From assembly GCA_046704385.1 (NCBI GenBank), contig JBJKSB010000077.1:13840-77839 (forward strand): DNA of 64,000 bases. The letters are read 5' to 3'. The first letter of the stretch is position 1. Each line of letters opens with the position of its first letter. This document shows, piece after piece, positions 38,736 through 47,830 of this stretch. The notes beneath the pieces were generated by a model. The model searched no databases and was not told the origin of the DNA. It saw only the letters and a program-made list of their open reading frames with translations. Origin of the DNA: GH45 sp046704385 (lineage in GTDB: Bacteria; Bacteroidota; Bacteroidia; Bacteroidales; SZUA-534). A program made the position numbers and the translations under genes.

Positions 38736-40712
38736 ATGAAAACACTAAAAATATTAATACTCCTGATAAGCGCGGCTTTCCTTCTCAATTCGTGCGAGGA
38801 GGATGGCGACCGTATCCAGGTTAGCGGACTTGATTCTTTAGAATTACTGGCCAGCGAAACCGATATTGTCTTAACCTCCGACAATTCTGCAGCTTCAGTA
38901 CTTGCTCTTTCATGGAATCAAAGTACTTTAAGCAGCAACGACCCATCAGTAGGCCTTCCTTCTTCAATTCCTGCTACAGTTATTGAGGTTTCGGCTACCA
39001 ATACTTTTGACAACTTTACCTCAATTAATCCAACAACCAATACCTATTCTTTTACAGGTGCAGCATTAAACACCATGGGAAAAAATCTGGGTTTTACAGG
39101 TGGGGTGAGTACCCCGATATTTTTTCGGTTAAACATTGCTTATGGGGTTAATACCGATCCTTTTTACAGCAATGTAGTATCGGTAAATGTTACCTGCTTC
39201 TCTATCGACATGTCTTTAGGATTCATCCTGGATTCTGGTAAGGGAGATACCGGATTCAAGCTTTACTCACCCAACAGCGATGGCGAATATTCCGGATTTA
39301 CCGGTTCTGGCTCCTGGTATAACTGGTATTTACAGGAAGGCGATGGTACCATTTGGGGTAACGTAGGTGCCGATGGCAATGAATTTAAGCTTTCAAATGA
39401 TGCAGGTACGTTCTGGAATTTCTGGTATCCCGGTCAAAGCGGATGTTATTATACCACTTTAAGTACTAATAATCAAGAATGGACAGCTACTTATATACCA
39501 ACTTTAACTGTAAGTGGTGATTTAGATGCTACCATGACTTTTGATAAAACCGCAGTAAAATGGTATGTATCGCTTACTGCCACTTCAGCCAATACAAAAG
39601 TAAAAGTAAGTAGTACCGATGCCAGTTTGTATAATGCTTCAACAGGGACTGATGATGCCGCTGCTATTGCAAAAACTCTTGGGTTTATTGCCAATAGCGA
39701 CAGTACATTGTCCATTGACTGGAACAGTGCTTCGGCAACAGATATTACCATTCCCGATGCTGGAGATTATACCCTGACATTCTATCTGGCCGATCCTACA
39801 CATTGGACTTATCAGATATCTTCAGGTTCAGTGACGGTGGTTGATAAACTTACCACACAACTTTATCTGCCTGGTATTGATGACGGAATTTCCGGCTCAT
39901 GGACATTCGATAATTACTTGTCGCTGATTAGTGAAGATGATTCTACTTTTGGCGGAGTTGTTATGGTTAATTCACTTTGGGGTTACCAAATGGCACTCGA
40001 AGTTGATAACTGGGATGATTATTATGCAATGGGAGCCACTGAAGGAACTTTGGCTTATCAGAGTGCTACCAACATTACTGCACCCGACTCGGGACTTTAC
40101 CTTATACAGGCTGATTTGAAGAATCTGACCTATAGCCAAACTGCCGTTACAGGTTTGGGCTATTCCGGATTCAATGGTGATTGGAATGCTATTACACCTA
40201 TGGATGAGGCCTCAGTTGCCGGGGTTTATACCAGTACGGTTACACTAAGCAGTATTTCGGACTGGGGATACCAGTTTTTAGTAAATAGTGATTGGAACCT
40301 TAATTTTGGCGGGGCCGGTGGTGTCTTGAAATTTAAAGGTGCAAATCTGACCGACGATGCAACGCTGCCTGCCGGCACTTACGATATTGTTGCCAACGTT
40401 CACGATACATCATATGTTTTCCTTGGTGATGAAATTTATATTGGTGGTTTAAATGATGTTTGGGACTTTACCACAGTTGTATTAAGTAAAACTTCAATTG
40501 GGGTTTATACCGGAACGGCTACCGTAACTACAACGTCGTCATGGGGAATTCAGATACATTTGGATCAATCGTGGAACCGTTACTTTGGAGGTTCATTCAG
40601 TTCAATGAAATACCTGGGCGATAATATAACCGACGATCAAAGTCTGGCTGCTGGTACCTACAACGTTACAGTCGACTTCATAAATAATACATGCTCATTC
40701 GAGGCGCAATAA
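38736..40712 (+). CDS. SusE/SusF-like surface glycan-binding lipoprotein
   Basis: A 658-residue protein with lipobox LLNSC (Cys20) followed by EEDGD, a surface-export type sequence. Residues from about 25 to 150 read as a SusE N-terminal immunoglobulin-like domain (LLASETDIVLTSDNSAASVLALSW). After it come beta-sandwich modules, three of them similar to each other near the C-terminus: each begins with a strand such as LYLPGIDDGISGSW, YSGFNGDWN or IYIGGLNDVWDF and contains a WGYQ or WGIQ strand and an LPAGTYD-like end. Such SusE/F repeats are carbohydrate-binding modules, with Trp residues stacking on sugar. It probably binds galactan and feeds SusC/D. The gene ends at a strong terminator. Confidence 0.85.
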   Translation: MKTLKILILLISAAFLLNSCEEDGDRIQVSGLDSLELLASETDIVLTSDNSAASVLALSWNQSTLSSNDPSVGLPSSIPATVIEVSATNTFDNFTSINPTTNTYSFTGAALNTMGKNLGFTGGVSTPIFFRLNIAYGVNTDPFYSNVVSVNVTCFSIDMSLGFILDSGKGDTGFKLYSPNSDGEYSGFTGSGSWYNWYLQEGDGTIWGNVGADGNEFKLSNDAGTFWNFWYPGQSGCYYTTLSTNNQEWTATYIPTLTVSGDLDATMTFDKTAVKWYVSLTATSANTKVKVSSTDASLYNASTGTDDAAAIAKTLGFIANSDSTLSIDWNSASATDITIPDAGDYTLTFYLADPTHWTYQISSGSVTVVDKLTTQLYLPGIDDGISGSWTFDNYLSLISEDDSTFGGVVMVNSLWGYQMALEVDNWDDYYAMGATEGTLAYQSATNITAPDSGLYLIQADLKNLTYSQTAVTGLGYSGFNGDWNAITPMDEASVAGVYTSTVTLSSISDWGYQFLVNSDWNLNFGGAGGVLKFKGANLTDDATLPAGTYDIVANVHDTSYVFLGDEIYIGGLNDVWDFTTVVLSKTSIGVYTGTATVTTTSSWGIQIHLDQSWNRYFGGSFSSMKYLGDNITDDQSLAAGTYNVTVDFINNTCSFEAQ

Positions 40713-40719
40713 AACTTTT

Positions 40720-40758
40720 AGAACAGGGAGTTGTTTCACTCCCTGTTCTTTATAATTT
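40720..40758 (+). terminator. Rho-independent terminator after the SusC/D/E operon
   Basis: A perfect 12-pair stem (40720-40731 with 40738-40749, AGAACAGGGAGT/ACTCCCTGTTCT) with a 6-base loop is followed by TTATAATTTT. It lies 8 bases past the stop of the glycan-binding protein, so GH53 needs its own promoter or read-through. Confidence 0.88.
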
Positions 40759-40955
40759 TGTAATTTAATGCGGTTTAGTTTGAGCCTTTTTTGTCTCTCA
40801 CAGTAGGTGTAGATATCAAGTTTAGGTTTAATATAATTCATAGCTCAATGGTTAAGCCACTGGAATAGGTATCCGAAGGACGAGGAGGAATTATAATATT
40901 TTTCTAAACCAAATGACATTGTTTTGTATATTACTAATCTTAAATATCGAATCTT

Positions 40956-42002
40956 GTGAACAGAATAGTTATCATATTGATTTTTAGCTTTATCGGACTC
41001 ATTTCTTTTACATCATGTAATAACAATGAAACTCCGCCTATAAATGATGAACCCAAATCAGAACCTGATATGACGGGTTTTGCCAAGGGTGCAGACGTTA
41101 GCTGGGTTACGGAAATGGAAGCTTCAGGCATGCAATTTTATAATGCTGCAGGTGAACCAACCGAGTGTATGACTCTGTTAAAAAGTTTGGGAATGAATTC
41201 GGTCCGGCTGCGTGTGTGGGTGAATCCTACCGATGGTTGGTGCAACAAGACCGATTTTTTAGTTAAAGCCAAGCGGGCTTCGGATTTGCATATGCGTATC
41301 CTGGTCGATTTTCATTACAGCGATTCGTGGGCCGATCCAGGTAAACAATACAAACCGGCAGCATGGCAAAATTTATCATTTGATGATTTATGTACTGCAG
41401 TTTCCGATCATACTACAGAAATTCTGACGGCGCTTAAAAACTGGAATATCACACCGGAATGGGTGCAGGTTGGCAATGAAACCAGGAACGGCATGTTGTG
41501 GGACGATGGAAAAGCATCAGATAATATGGCTCAATATGCCACACTGAGTAATGCCGGTTACGATGCGGTAAAATCAGTATTCCCTGATGCTAAAGTGGTG
41601 ATACATATTGACAATGGGTATGATAATAAAGTTTACAGGTGGCTGTTTGATGGCTTAAAAAATAACGGTGGCAAGTGGGATGTTATTGGAATGTCGCTTT
41701 ATCCGGAATCGGGTAACTGGAAACAATTAAACGATGGTTGCATTGCCAATATGAATGATATGATTAGCCGTTACAATTGCGAGGTAATGCTTTGTGAAGT
41801 GGGAATGTCGTGGGATGAAGCTGCTGCCTCAAAATCATTTTTAAGCGATATTATTATTCGCAGTAAAGCCATTTCCAACGACAAATGCCTGGGCATTTTT
41901 TACTGGGAACCCGAAGCTTATAATAACTGGAAAGGCTATTCAAAGGGCGCTTTTGATAATAGTGGAAAACCAACTGAAGCTATGGATGCTTTTGAAGAAT
42001 AG
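40956..42002 (+). CDS. GH53 arabinogalactan endo-beta-1,4-galactanase lipoprotein
   Basis: A 348-residue surface lipoprotein that cuts the beta-1,4-galactan backbone of type I arabinogalactan and rhamnogalacturonan I side chains. The start is GTG at 40956; no in-frame ATG lies before the signal peptide (IVIILIFSFIGLISFTSC lipobox). GH53 blocks are FAKGADVSWVTEMEASG, LGMNSVRLRVWVNP, ILVDFHYSDSWADPGKQ, acid/base Glu175 in VQVGNETRNGMLWDDG and nucleophile Glu281 in LCEVGMSW. The enzyme fixes the target polysaccharide of this locus. It stands 243 bases after the SusE/F-like gene, behind a terminator. Confidence 0.95.
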   Translation: MNRIVIILIFSFIGLISFTSCNNNETPPINDEPKSEPDMTGFAKGADVSWVTEMEASGMQFYNAAGEPTECMTLLKSLGMNSVRLRVWVNPTDGWCNKTDFLVKAKRASDLHMRILVDFHYSDSWADPGKQYKPAAWQNLSFDDLCTAVSDHTTEILTALKNWNITPEWVQVGNETRNGMLWDDGKASDNMAQYATLSNAGYDAVKSVFPDAKVVIHIDNGYDNKVYRWLFDGLKNNGGKWDVIGMSLYPESGNWKQLNDGCIANMNDMISRYNCEVMLCEVGMSWDEAAASKSFLSDIIIRSKAISNDKCLGIFYWEPEAYNNWKGYSKGAFDNSGKPTEAMDAFEE

Positions 42003-42195
42003 AAGATTATGGTTTCGTGGTTTATGCTCCACTCTGTCCATTATATAAATCAGAAAGAGGAAAAATTAAGTCGTAATCGTTCCAATTTAATCTGAACATA
42101 AAATCATTGTTTGCATTCAGTCTCCCACCATGAATCACAACGTTTTACAATATGAAACGATTGGGTACAGCTATTATTAATTTCTAATATCGAAC

Positions 42196-43062
42196 TCAGG
42201 TTAATACATTGTAAATTACCAATAGAACCAGGAAGATCAGCATATAAACATTAATACTTACAAAGGCCTTTTTCAGGTTTAATTCCACCATTTTACCAAA
42301 ACTCAGCCTGGTAAAGGTAACAATGAACCAAATATTCAGAATAATGATGGCTATAAACAAGGATGGAGAATGTTTGACGCTAAATAGTAAATACATTAAT
42401 GAGACATAGGATGTGGCACTGATCCATACATAAATGATTCGTTTGATGCTTTTCTTACTTAAAGATTGATTTATGGATGGAAAACCGGCTTGTTGGTATT
42501 CCTCTCCATATTTCAATGCTAACAGCCAAAAATGAGGAACCTGCCAGATAAATAGAAAACATCCGATCAGTACAATGTCAATGTCAAATAGATATCCTCC
42601 GGCAGCCGTCCAACCTATAAATACTGGAACAGCTCCGCTTAGTGAACCCGGTACAACTGCAAACGGTGTTATTCTTTTCAGGTTGGTATAAACCATGTTA
42701 TACCAAAAAGCATTAAATATTCCAAGCGAAGCCGGAATTATGCCAAATGGAAAATATAGAAATCCGAAGCCTATCAATATTACTGCAAATGAAAGAACCC
42801 ATACAAATTGCTCAGTAACCTTATTCTGAGGCAACGGTCTGCTCTTTGTCCTTTCCATTTTAGCATCAAATTTCCTTTCCTGGTACTGGTTTAAGGCACT
42901 GGCTCCCCCGGCTAGAAGGAATACGCCAATGGCTATAAAAATGATCTTATAATCTAACCGTCCGGAAAAAATAAGATAACCGGCTATGGAAGTAAACGTC
43001 ACAGCCAGTGATACTTTATATTTTAACAGCGAAAGGACAATATGTAGTTTTGGAATTGACAA
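42196..43062 (-). CDS. cyoE: Heme o synthase (protoheme IX farnesyltransferase)
   Basis: A 288-residue inner-membrane UbiA-family prenyltransferase that adds farnesyl to heme b, making the heme o used by the oxidase encoded upstream. The prenyl-diphosphate motif is seen in ASALNQYQERKFDAKMERTKSRPLP, with the aspartate and following RT-x-x-RPLP typical of CyoE/CtaB. About eight to nine hydrophobic spans follow. The only plausible start is a TTG at 43062, preceded by TTAGGTAA. It is last in the cyoABCDE order, 18 bases after cyoD, as in Escherichia coli. Confidence 0.93.
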   Translation of the reverse strand: MSIPKLHIVLSLLKYKVSLAVTFTSIAGYLIFSGRLDYKIIFIAIGVFLLAGGASALNQYQERKFDAKMERTKSRPLPQNKVTEQFVWVLSFAVILIGFGFLYFPFGIIPASLGIFNAFWYNMVYTNLKRITPFAVVPGSLSGAVPVFIGWTAAGGYLFDIDIVLIGCFLFIWQVPHFWLLALKYGEEYQQAGFPSINQSLSKKSIKRIIYVWISATSYVSLMYLLFSVKHSPSLFIAIIILNIWFIVTFTRLSFGKMVELNLKKAFVSINVYMLIFLVLLVIYNVLT

Positions 43063-43080
43063 ATTACCTAAGTTTTAATT

Positions 43081-43407
43081 TTACATCATCCTTGAATTCA
43101 ATGTATACATGACCCACATGGTTCCTGCCACAAAAATAAACAACAGCACAGCAGTAAACGCAAGGGCAATTACATTCCAGCGTTGTGCCGAAGACCTGTC
43201 CAAATGTAAAAAGTAATGTAAATGCACCAGCATCTGGGCAACGGCTGCCAGGAATAAGCCGGCCACTGCAACATGACGGGATACAACATCAGTCATTACC
43301 AACCCGAAGGAAACAACTGTTAGTAAAAGTGCCAGTATAAATCCGGTAATATAACCTTTGGTAGTTATATGTCCGGCTCCCATATTTTGATTTTGTGTTT
43401 CGTCCAT
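43081..43407 (-). CDS. cyoD: Cytochrome o quinol oxidase subunit IV
   Basis: With the ATG at 43407 this is a 108-residue protein with three membrane spans (TTKGYITGFILALLLTVV, VAVAGLFLAAVAQMLVHLHYFLHL, WNVIALAFTAVLLFIFVAGT). That is the size and pattern of E. coli CyoD (109 residues), including the conserved AQMLVHLHYFLHL block. An ATG three codons earlier and a start overlapping cyoC are also open but would add a non-homologous leader. The subunit helps assemble subunit I and its copper centre. Its stop lies 18 bases before cyoE. Confidence 0.92.
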   Translation of the reverse strand: MDETQNQNMGAGHITTKGYITGFILALLLTVVSFGLVMTDVVSRHVAVAGLFLAAVAQMLVHLHYFLHLDRSSAQRWNVIALAFTAVLLFIFVAGTMWVMYTLNSRMM

Positions 43408-43429
43408 TTTAATCATTTCTTTAAATATT

Positions 43430-44035
43430 TTACAATAAACCAAGGAGGTAAACTACGGTGAAAACACCGATCCAAACCAAATCCAGAAAGTGCCAGAACA
43501 TACTCAGGCGCATCATCCGGGAACGAACACCGTCTGAAAATCCCATTTTCACTACCTGGCCGATCATCACAATAATCCATATAAGTCCAAAGAACACGTG
43601 CGTTCCGTGTGTTCCTACCAACGTAAAGAATATCGAAAGGAATCCACTTTGAGAAGGACCATGACCGTTCATGATCAATCCGTTGAACTCATGAAGTTCC
43701 ATAGCAATAAATCCAAGCCCCAGCAAAAAGGTAATGATGAGTCCGTAGATCACTCGTTTTTTCGAATCACCGTTCATGGAAACGATGGTTAGCCCAAAAG
43801 CCATACTACTAAAGAGCAGGAACATGGTCTCAATAAAAAGATAGGGCAGATCAAACAGATCCTTTGGACCCGGGCCACCGGCATAATTGTAACCGATCAC
43901 TGCAAAGGTTGCAAAAAGCACGGAGAACAACACAAGGTCGCTCATCAGGTAAATCCAGAAACCGTAAGTTTTTAATTCTGCATGATTTCCGTGCTCCATT
44001 TCTATTGAATTTATATTTGTAACATCAGTATTCAT
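43430..44035 (-). CDS. cyoC: Cytochrome o quinol oxidase subunit III
   Basis: A 201-residue subunit III with five membrane spans; GFWIYLMSDLVLFSVLFATFAV and GTHGTHVFFGLIWI followed by FWHFLDLVWIGVFTVVYLLG are family hallmarks. The ATG at 44035 overlaps the cyoB TGA stop (TGATG), and AAAGGAGGG lies 8 bases before it, so this start is well supported; a GTG one codon earlier is less likely. It forms the proton-pumping bo3-type oxidase with CyoA, B and D in the inner membrane. Confidence 0.94.
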   Translation of the reverse strand: MNTDVTNINSIEMEHGNHAELKTYGFWIYLMSDLVLFSVLFATFAVIGYNYAGGPGPKDLFDLPYLFIETMFLLFSSMAFGLTIVSMNGDSKKRVIYGLIITFLLGLGFIAMELHEFNGLIMNGHGPSQSGFLSIFFTLVGTHGTHVFFGLIWIIVMIGQVVKMGFSDGVRSRMMRLSMFWHFLDLVWIGVFTVVYLLGLL

Positions 44036-46044
44036 CACACATTCCCTCCTTTATCATCTTTTGTTGTTTCAAAATTTTCAGACAAAAGCCGGAAGCGTTC
44101 ATCTTCTGTTTTTTTCACTTCTTCTGCCGTGATCACGTATTCCACATCATCATTGGAACCGACTTTAATAATCACTGCAATTAAAGCAACCATACTTACA
44201 ATGGCAAGCCACCAGATGTGCCAAACCATTGCAAATCCAAAGCCCAGTGTCAAAACACCCATATATAATCCGTCCGGTGTATTTTTAGGCATGTGAATAT
44301 CATGATAGGCTTTTGGACGGTTGTATGCCGTTCCTTTTTCCTTCATATCCCAAAAAGCATCAATATCTTCCACGTTAGGAATAACCGCAAAATTATATTC
44401 GGGGGAGGGTGAAGCGATAGACCATTCCAACGTTCTTCCGTTCCAAGGATCACCGGTTTTATCCCTGTTTTCTTCACGATTTTTAATACTTAAATATAGC
44501 TGGATAACCTGAGCCAAAACACCAAGTCCAATGATCAATGCTCCAACGGAAGCAATGATCAAATACGGATGCCATGCCATGTTGGAATAATGTGCCAATC
44601 GTCTGGGCATACCCATTAATCCTAAAATGTAAAGCGGTGCAAAAGCTACGGTAAAACCGATAGCCCACAACCAGAAGGCCCGTTTGCCCCATTTATCGTT
44701 CAAACGGAAACCAAAAGTTTTCGGGAACCAGTAATGGAATCCGGCAAAATAGCCAAACAAAACGCCCGGTATCAACATATTGTGAAAATGTGAAACCAGG
44801 AATAAACTATTGTGAACGACATAATCTGCAGGCGGCATTGACATTAAAACTCCTGTCATACCACCCACGACAAACAGTACAAAGAATCCCATGGTCCAGT
44901 ACATGGGCACTTCAAAATGAATGCGGCCCTTATACATGGTAAACAGCCAGTCGTAGATCTTTACCCCGGTTGGGATGGCAATAAACATGGTAGAAATTCC
45001 AAAAAAGATATTGACATCCACGGTATTTCCCATGGTAAAGAAATGGTGCAACCATACCGTAAAGGAAAGGAACATGATGGCTGCCGTAGCATAAACCAGC
45101 GATTTATATCCAAACAACCTTTTTCGCGAAAAGGTGGCAACCACTTCAGAATAAATACCAAAAGCCGGTAACACAACGATGTAAACTTCGGGGTGTCCCC
45201 ACATCCAGAACAGGTTGTTCCACATCATATTATTTCCGCCCAACCCATTGGTAAAAAAGTGCATATCGAAATAACGGTCCATCGTTAACAGGAATAATGC
45301 TCCTGTCAATACGGGGAAAGATAATATCATTAAAACATTGGTGGTCAAGGTAGTCCAGGTGAATAAAGGCATCCGCATGAACTTAAGCCCGGGGGCGCGC
45401 ATTTTAATAATGGTAACAAAAAAGTTGATACCACTCAAAAGCGACCCGACACCCGCTATCTGGAGTGCCCACATCCAATAATCAACGCCGACACCGGGGT
45501 TAAATTCTGTCTCAAAAAGGGGTGCAATTCCAAACCATCCTGAGTTTGAAAATTCACCCAATCCTAACGAGATCATGATTAAACCGGCACCGGCCACTGT
45601 CATATAAAAACTCACCGAATTCATCAGCGGAAATGCTACATCCCTGGCACCTATCTGTTGCGGAATAACCAGGTTCATCAAACCGACCATAAAAGGCATG
45701 GCCACAAAAATGATCATAATGGTTCCGTGCGAGCTGAATATCTGATCGAAGTGATGCGCTGTTAAATAACCTTCGCTCGCTCCGGCAGCCATGGCTTGCT
45801 GTCCACGCATCATAATGGCATCGGCAAATCCACGCAACAACATTACGCCGGCAAGCACGATGTACATAACACCAATTTTCTTATGATCGAGGCTGGTAAA
45901 CCATTCCTTCCACAAGTAACCCCATTTTTTGTAATAGGTAATTATCCCGATAATGATAATACCAAGGATAGTTGAACTCACAACGGCTCCCATGATAATC
46001 GGATCATTAAACGGTATATCTGATAAAGATAATTTTCCAAACAT
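44035..46044 (-). CDS. cyoB: Cytochrome o quinol oxidase subunit I
   Basis: A 669-residue heme-copper oxidase core that reduces O2 to water with electrons from quinol while pumping protons. Numbering falls in register with E. coli CyoB at every site I checked: quinol-site residues Arg71, Asp75, His98 and Gln101 (RGFADAIMMR, HHFDQIF), low-spin heme ligand His106, CuB ligand His284 with Glu286 and cross-linked Tyr288 (WGHPEVY), and the HH pair in WLHHFFTMGN. The heme ligands appear in LVSHFHNMLIPG, and the C-terminal segment GDPWNGRTLEWSIASPSPEYNF is also conserved. Such closeness to a proteobacterial protein is unusual in Bacteroidota. Its ATG follows the cyoA stop by one base and has an AAGGAGG site. 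Confidence 0.97.
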   Translation of the reverse strand: MFGKLSLSDIPFNDPIIMGAVVSSTILGIIIIGIITYYKKWGYLWKEWFTSLDHKKIGVMYIVLAGVMLLRGFADAIMMRGQQAMAAGASEGYLTAHHFDQIFSSHGTIMIIFVAMPFMVGLMNLVIPQQIGARDVAFPLMNSVSFYMTVAGAGLIMISLGLGEFSNSGWFGIAPLFETEFNPGVGVDYWMWALQIAGVGSLLSGINFFVTIIKMRAPGLKFMRMPLFTWTTLTTNVLMILSFPVLTGALFLLTMDRYFDMHFFTNGLGGNNMMWNNLFWMWGHPEVYIVVLPAFGIYSEVVATFSRKRLFGYKSLVYATAAIMFLSFTVWLHHFFTMGNTVDVNIFFGISTMFIAIPTGVKIYDWLFTMYKGRIHFEVPMYWTMGFFVLFVVGGMTGVLMSMPPADYVVHNSLFLVSHFHNMLIPGVLFGYFAGFHYWFPKTFGFRLNDKWGKRAFWLWAIGFTVAFAPLYILGLMGMPRRLAHYSNMAWHPYLIIASVGALIIGLGVLAQVIQLYLSIKNREENRDKTGDPWNGRTLEWSIASPSPEYNFAVIPNVEDIDAFWDMKEKGTAYNRPKAYHDIHMPKNTPDGLYMGVLTLGFGFAMVWHIWWLAIVSMVALIAVIIKVGSNDDVEYVITAEEVKKTEDERFRLLSENFETTKDDKGGNV
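44044..44052 (-). promoter_or_regulatory. Strong Shine-Dalgarno site of cyoC
   Basis: AAAGGAGGG (read on the minus strand) ends 8 bases before the cyoC ATG, inside the 3' end of cyoB. It fixes the start and is unusual in this window, where most genes have A-rich leaders. Confidence 0.75.
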
Positions 46045-46045
46045 A

Positions 46046-46954
46046 TTATTTATCCTCCTTCATTTTACACTTCATTGGCATTGAACAATTTTTCATGTCT
46101 GGTCCCATCCATTCCATGTACTTACCCACAACCTGATCGAACAAATTCGGAGTAACTGAAGAATAGAAAGTTATAGGATAACCTATATTGGGTTCGTTAA
46201 CATGTTCGTACATCTTCATACTTAAGGAATCCGGCGACAGTTTGGCTTTCTGCACCCAGGTATTGAAATCAGAAGATGTCATTGAGATCGCCTTGAAATG
46301 CATGGTAGCATAGCCATGTCCGCTAAATTCATTATTCTGTCCGACATAAGTACCTGTATCATTAGCTAAAAGGTTCAGTCGCGTTGTCATTCCGGCCATC
46401 ACATATATCTGGCTTCCTAATTGAGGAATAAAAAATGAGGTCATGACGGTTGACGAAGTAAGTCTGAAACTCAATGGTGTTTTTTCCGGAAAAACAAGTT
46501 CATTTACAGCAGCAATATTATAATCCGGATAAATAAACAGCCAGTTCCAGTCCGTGGAAATAACATCTACCCTTACAGGTTTATTTTCAGAAGGTAAGGG
46601 TTTGTATGGGTCTAAACTGGAAGTCCGTGTTATAGTAAGATACGATAGCGCTATAATAATAAGTATGGGCACTGTCCAGATTATAGCTTCAACTTCTTTT
46701 GAATCAGTCCACTTAGGGTCATAATTTGCTTTTTTATTGGAAGCCCTGTATTTTGCAGCAAACCAAAAAGCCATTACAAATACCGGGACAATAACAATTA
46801 GCATAAGGGCAATTGCCATATAAATAAGGAATCGTTCCTCACTACCTATCGGTCCTTTGGGATCAAGTACGACCATATGTTGACAACCGCTCAAAAAGGC
46901 CGCAATGCCAACTATACCAATTACTTTGAATAAATTATAATACTTTTTTCTCAT
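46046..46954 (-). CDS. cyoA: Cytochrome o quinol oxidase subunit II
   Basis: A 302-residue lipoprotein subunit II (lipobox LSGC, then QHMVVLDPKGPIGSEER) with two membrane spans and a periplasmic cupredoxin domain. The CuA cysteine motif C-x-x-x-C of cytochrome c oxidases is absent: the equivalent region reads GTYVGQNNEFSGHGYATM. So it accepts electrons from quinol, not cytochrome c. Blocks shared with E. coli CyoA include KYRASNKKANYDP, EAIIWTVPILIIIAL, DWNWLFIYPDYNIAAVNE and SFFIPQLGSQIYVMAGM. I use the ATG at 46954 instead of a TTG three codons upstream. It is the first gene of cyoABCDE. Confidence 0.95.
   Translation of the reverse strand: MRKKYYNLFKVIGIVGIAAFLSGCQHMVVLDPKGPIGSEERFLIYMAIALMLIVIVPVFVMAFWFAAKYRASNKKANYDPKWTDSKEVEAIIWTVPILIIIALSYLTITRTSSLDPYKPLPSENKPVRVDVISTDWNWLFIYPDYNIAAVNELVFPEKTPLSFRLTSSTVMTSFFIPQLGSQIYVMAGMTTRLNLLANDTGTYVGQNNEFSGHGYATMHFKAISMTSSDFNTWVQKAKLSPDSLSMKMYEHVNEPNIGYPITFYSSVTPNLFDQVVGKYMEWMGPDMKNCSMPMKCKMKEDK
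46054..46060 (-). promoter_or_regulatory. Strong Shine-Dalgarno site of cyoB
   Basis: AAGGAGG on the minus strand lies 9 bases before the cyoB ATG and is built from the Lys-Glu codons at the end of cyoA. Perfect Shine-Dalgarno sites are rare in Bacteroidota genes. Confidence 0.75.
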
Positions 46955-47000
46955 GTTATTCAAGCGAATTTAAACTTTAATAATATGAATTTTTATCATA

Positions 47001-47399
47001 TCAGATATTGATTTCTAAAGATTTTTCTTTCTGTGTTTCAGCACGTTTAAAATAAGCAGCTATCATCAATGCGCCTCCCATAAGGCTTGCATCTTTTAAT
47101 AAACCAAATAATGCCAATTGATAATTGCTGCCATATAAGCCCGGAATATGAATGGTACAAATAAAAATAAACAGTAGTGCTGCCAAAACATAACAGGACA
47201 ACTGAATGTACTTATTTATCATGATGCTAACTGATAAAATAATTAAAATGGCACCTGTCATCAAAATGGTAAAGCCACCTCCGGGAATAAAAGATGTCAT
47301 CATGCCGAGGAAAACATCTTTCATCAGGAAATGATTAAGCCCTATCAGGCCAATAGGCAGGGCAAAAAGAAACCGTCCGATTGTTGCTGTTTTTTTCAT
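47001..47399 (-). CDS. DoxX-like membrane protein
   Basis: A 132-residue protein with four hydrophobic spans in the DoxX-like pattern: R-F-L-F-A-x-P at the N-terminus (IGRFLFALPIGLIGLNHFL), and LFGLLKDASLMGGALMIAAYF in the last helix, where the K-D-x-x-L-x-G-G block is typical. It is 46 bases before cyoA on the same strand, so it is probably the first gene of the same transcript. DoxX-family proteins are loosely linked to quinol or thiol redox, which fits an oxidase neighbour, but the exact role is unknown. Confidence 0.7.
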   Translation of the reverse strand: MKKTATIGRFLFALPIGLIGLNHFLMKDVFLGMMTSFIPGGGFTILMTGAILIILSVSIMINKYIQLSCYVLAALLFIFICTIHIPGLYGSNYQLALFGLLKDASLMGGALMIAAYFKRAETQKEKSLEINI

Positions 47400-47830
47400 A
47401 TAAATAAAATTTTTGGGAAATTATAGGTGAGTACTTTCTTTGGTTCGCTCATACAGACAATTTCTGGTTGAATAATATACTTTAACAAACAGGATAAAAT
47501 CTTGTTCAAAAAGAAAAGACACTTTATAAACAGAAATTTTTTTCGTAAATAACAGAGAGAAAAGGGTGTTTATCCGGTATCGTTTAAGATCATGTATGGT
47601 TTATGATTTTTTTAGTGGATTTTTCCGATAGTTTTATTTTTAATGTTTCTCTGAAATTTAATTGTTTGACTCCTCCGGAATCATATATTTATAGAAATTA
47701 TAATTTCCATAAGCCTGCAATCCCAGCCGGGATCGAATACAAGAAGGAGTTACAAGTAAAATGAATAAAAATTGGGTATAAAGCGTAGTGATTATAAAAG
47801 TTGAAAAGTAAATTAACTTCTGATTTCACG
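47400..47830. other. Intergenic region upstream of the DoxX/cyo operon
   Basis: About 430 bases with no credible frame. It should carry the leftward promoter for DoxX-cyoABCDE. I could not identify an Fnr-, ArcA- or sigma-type site with confidence. Confidence 0.45.

Noticed and set aside
40838..40900. tRNA-like D-arm words (TAGCTCAATGGTTAAGCCA)
   Set aside because: No matching acceptor stem, anticodon arm or T-arm with TTCGA can be drawn around it.
42196..46954. Reading the oxidase as a caa3-type cytochrome c oxidase
   Set aside because: CyoA lacks the CuA cysteines and a heme c motif, and CyoB has the four quinol-site residues.
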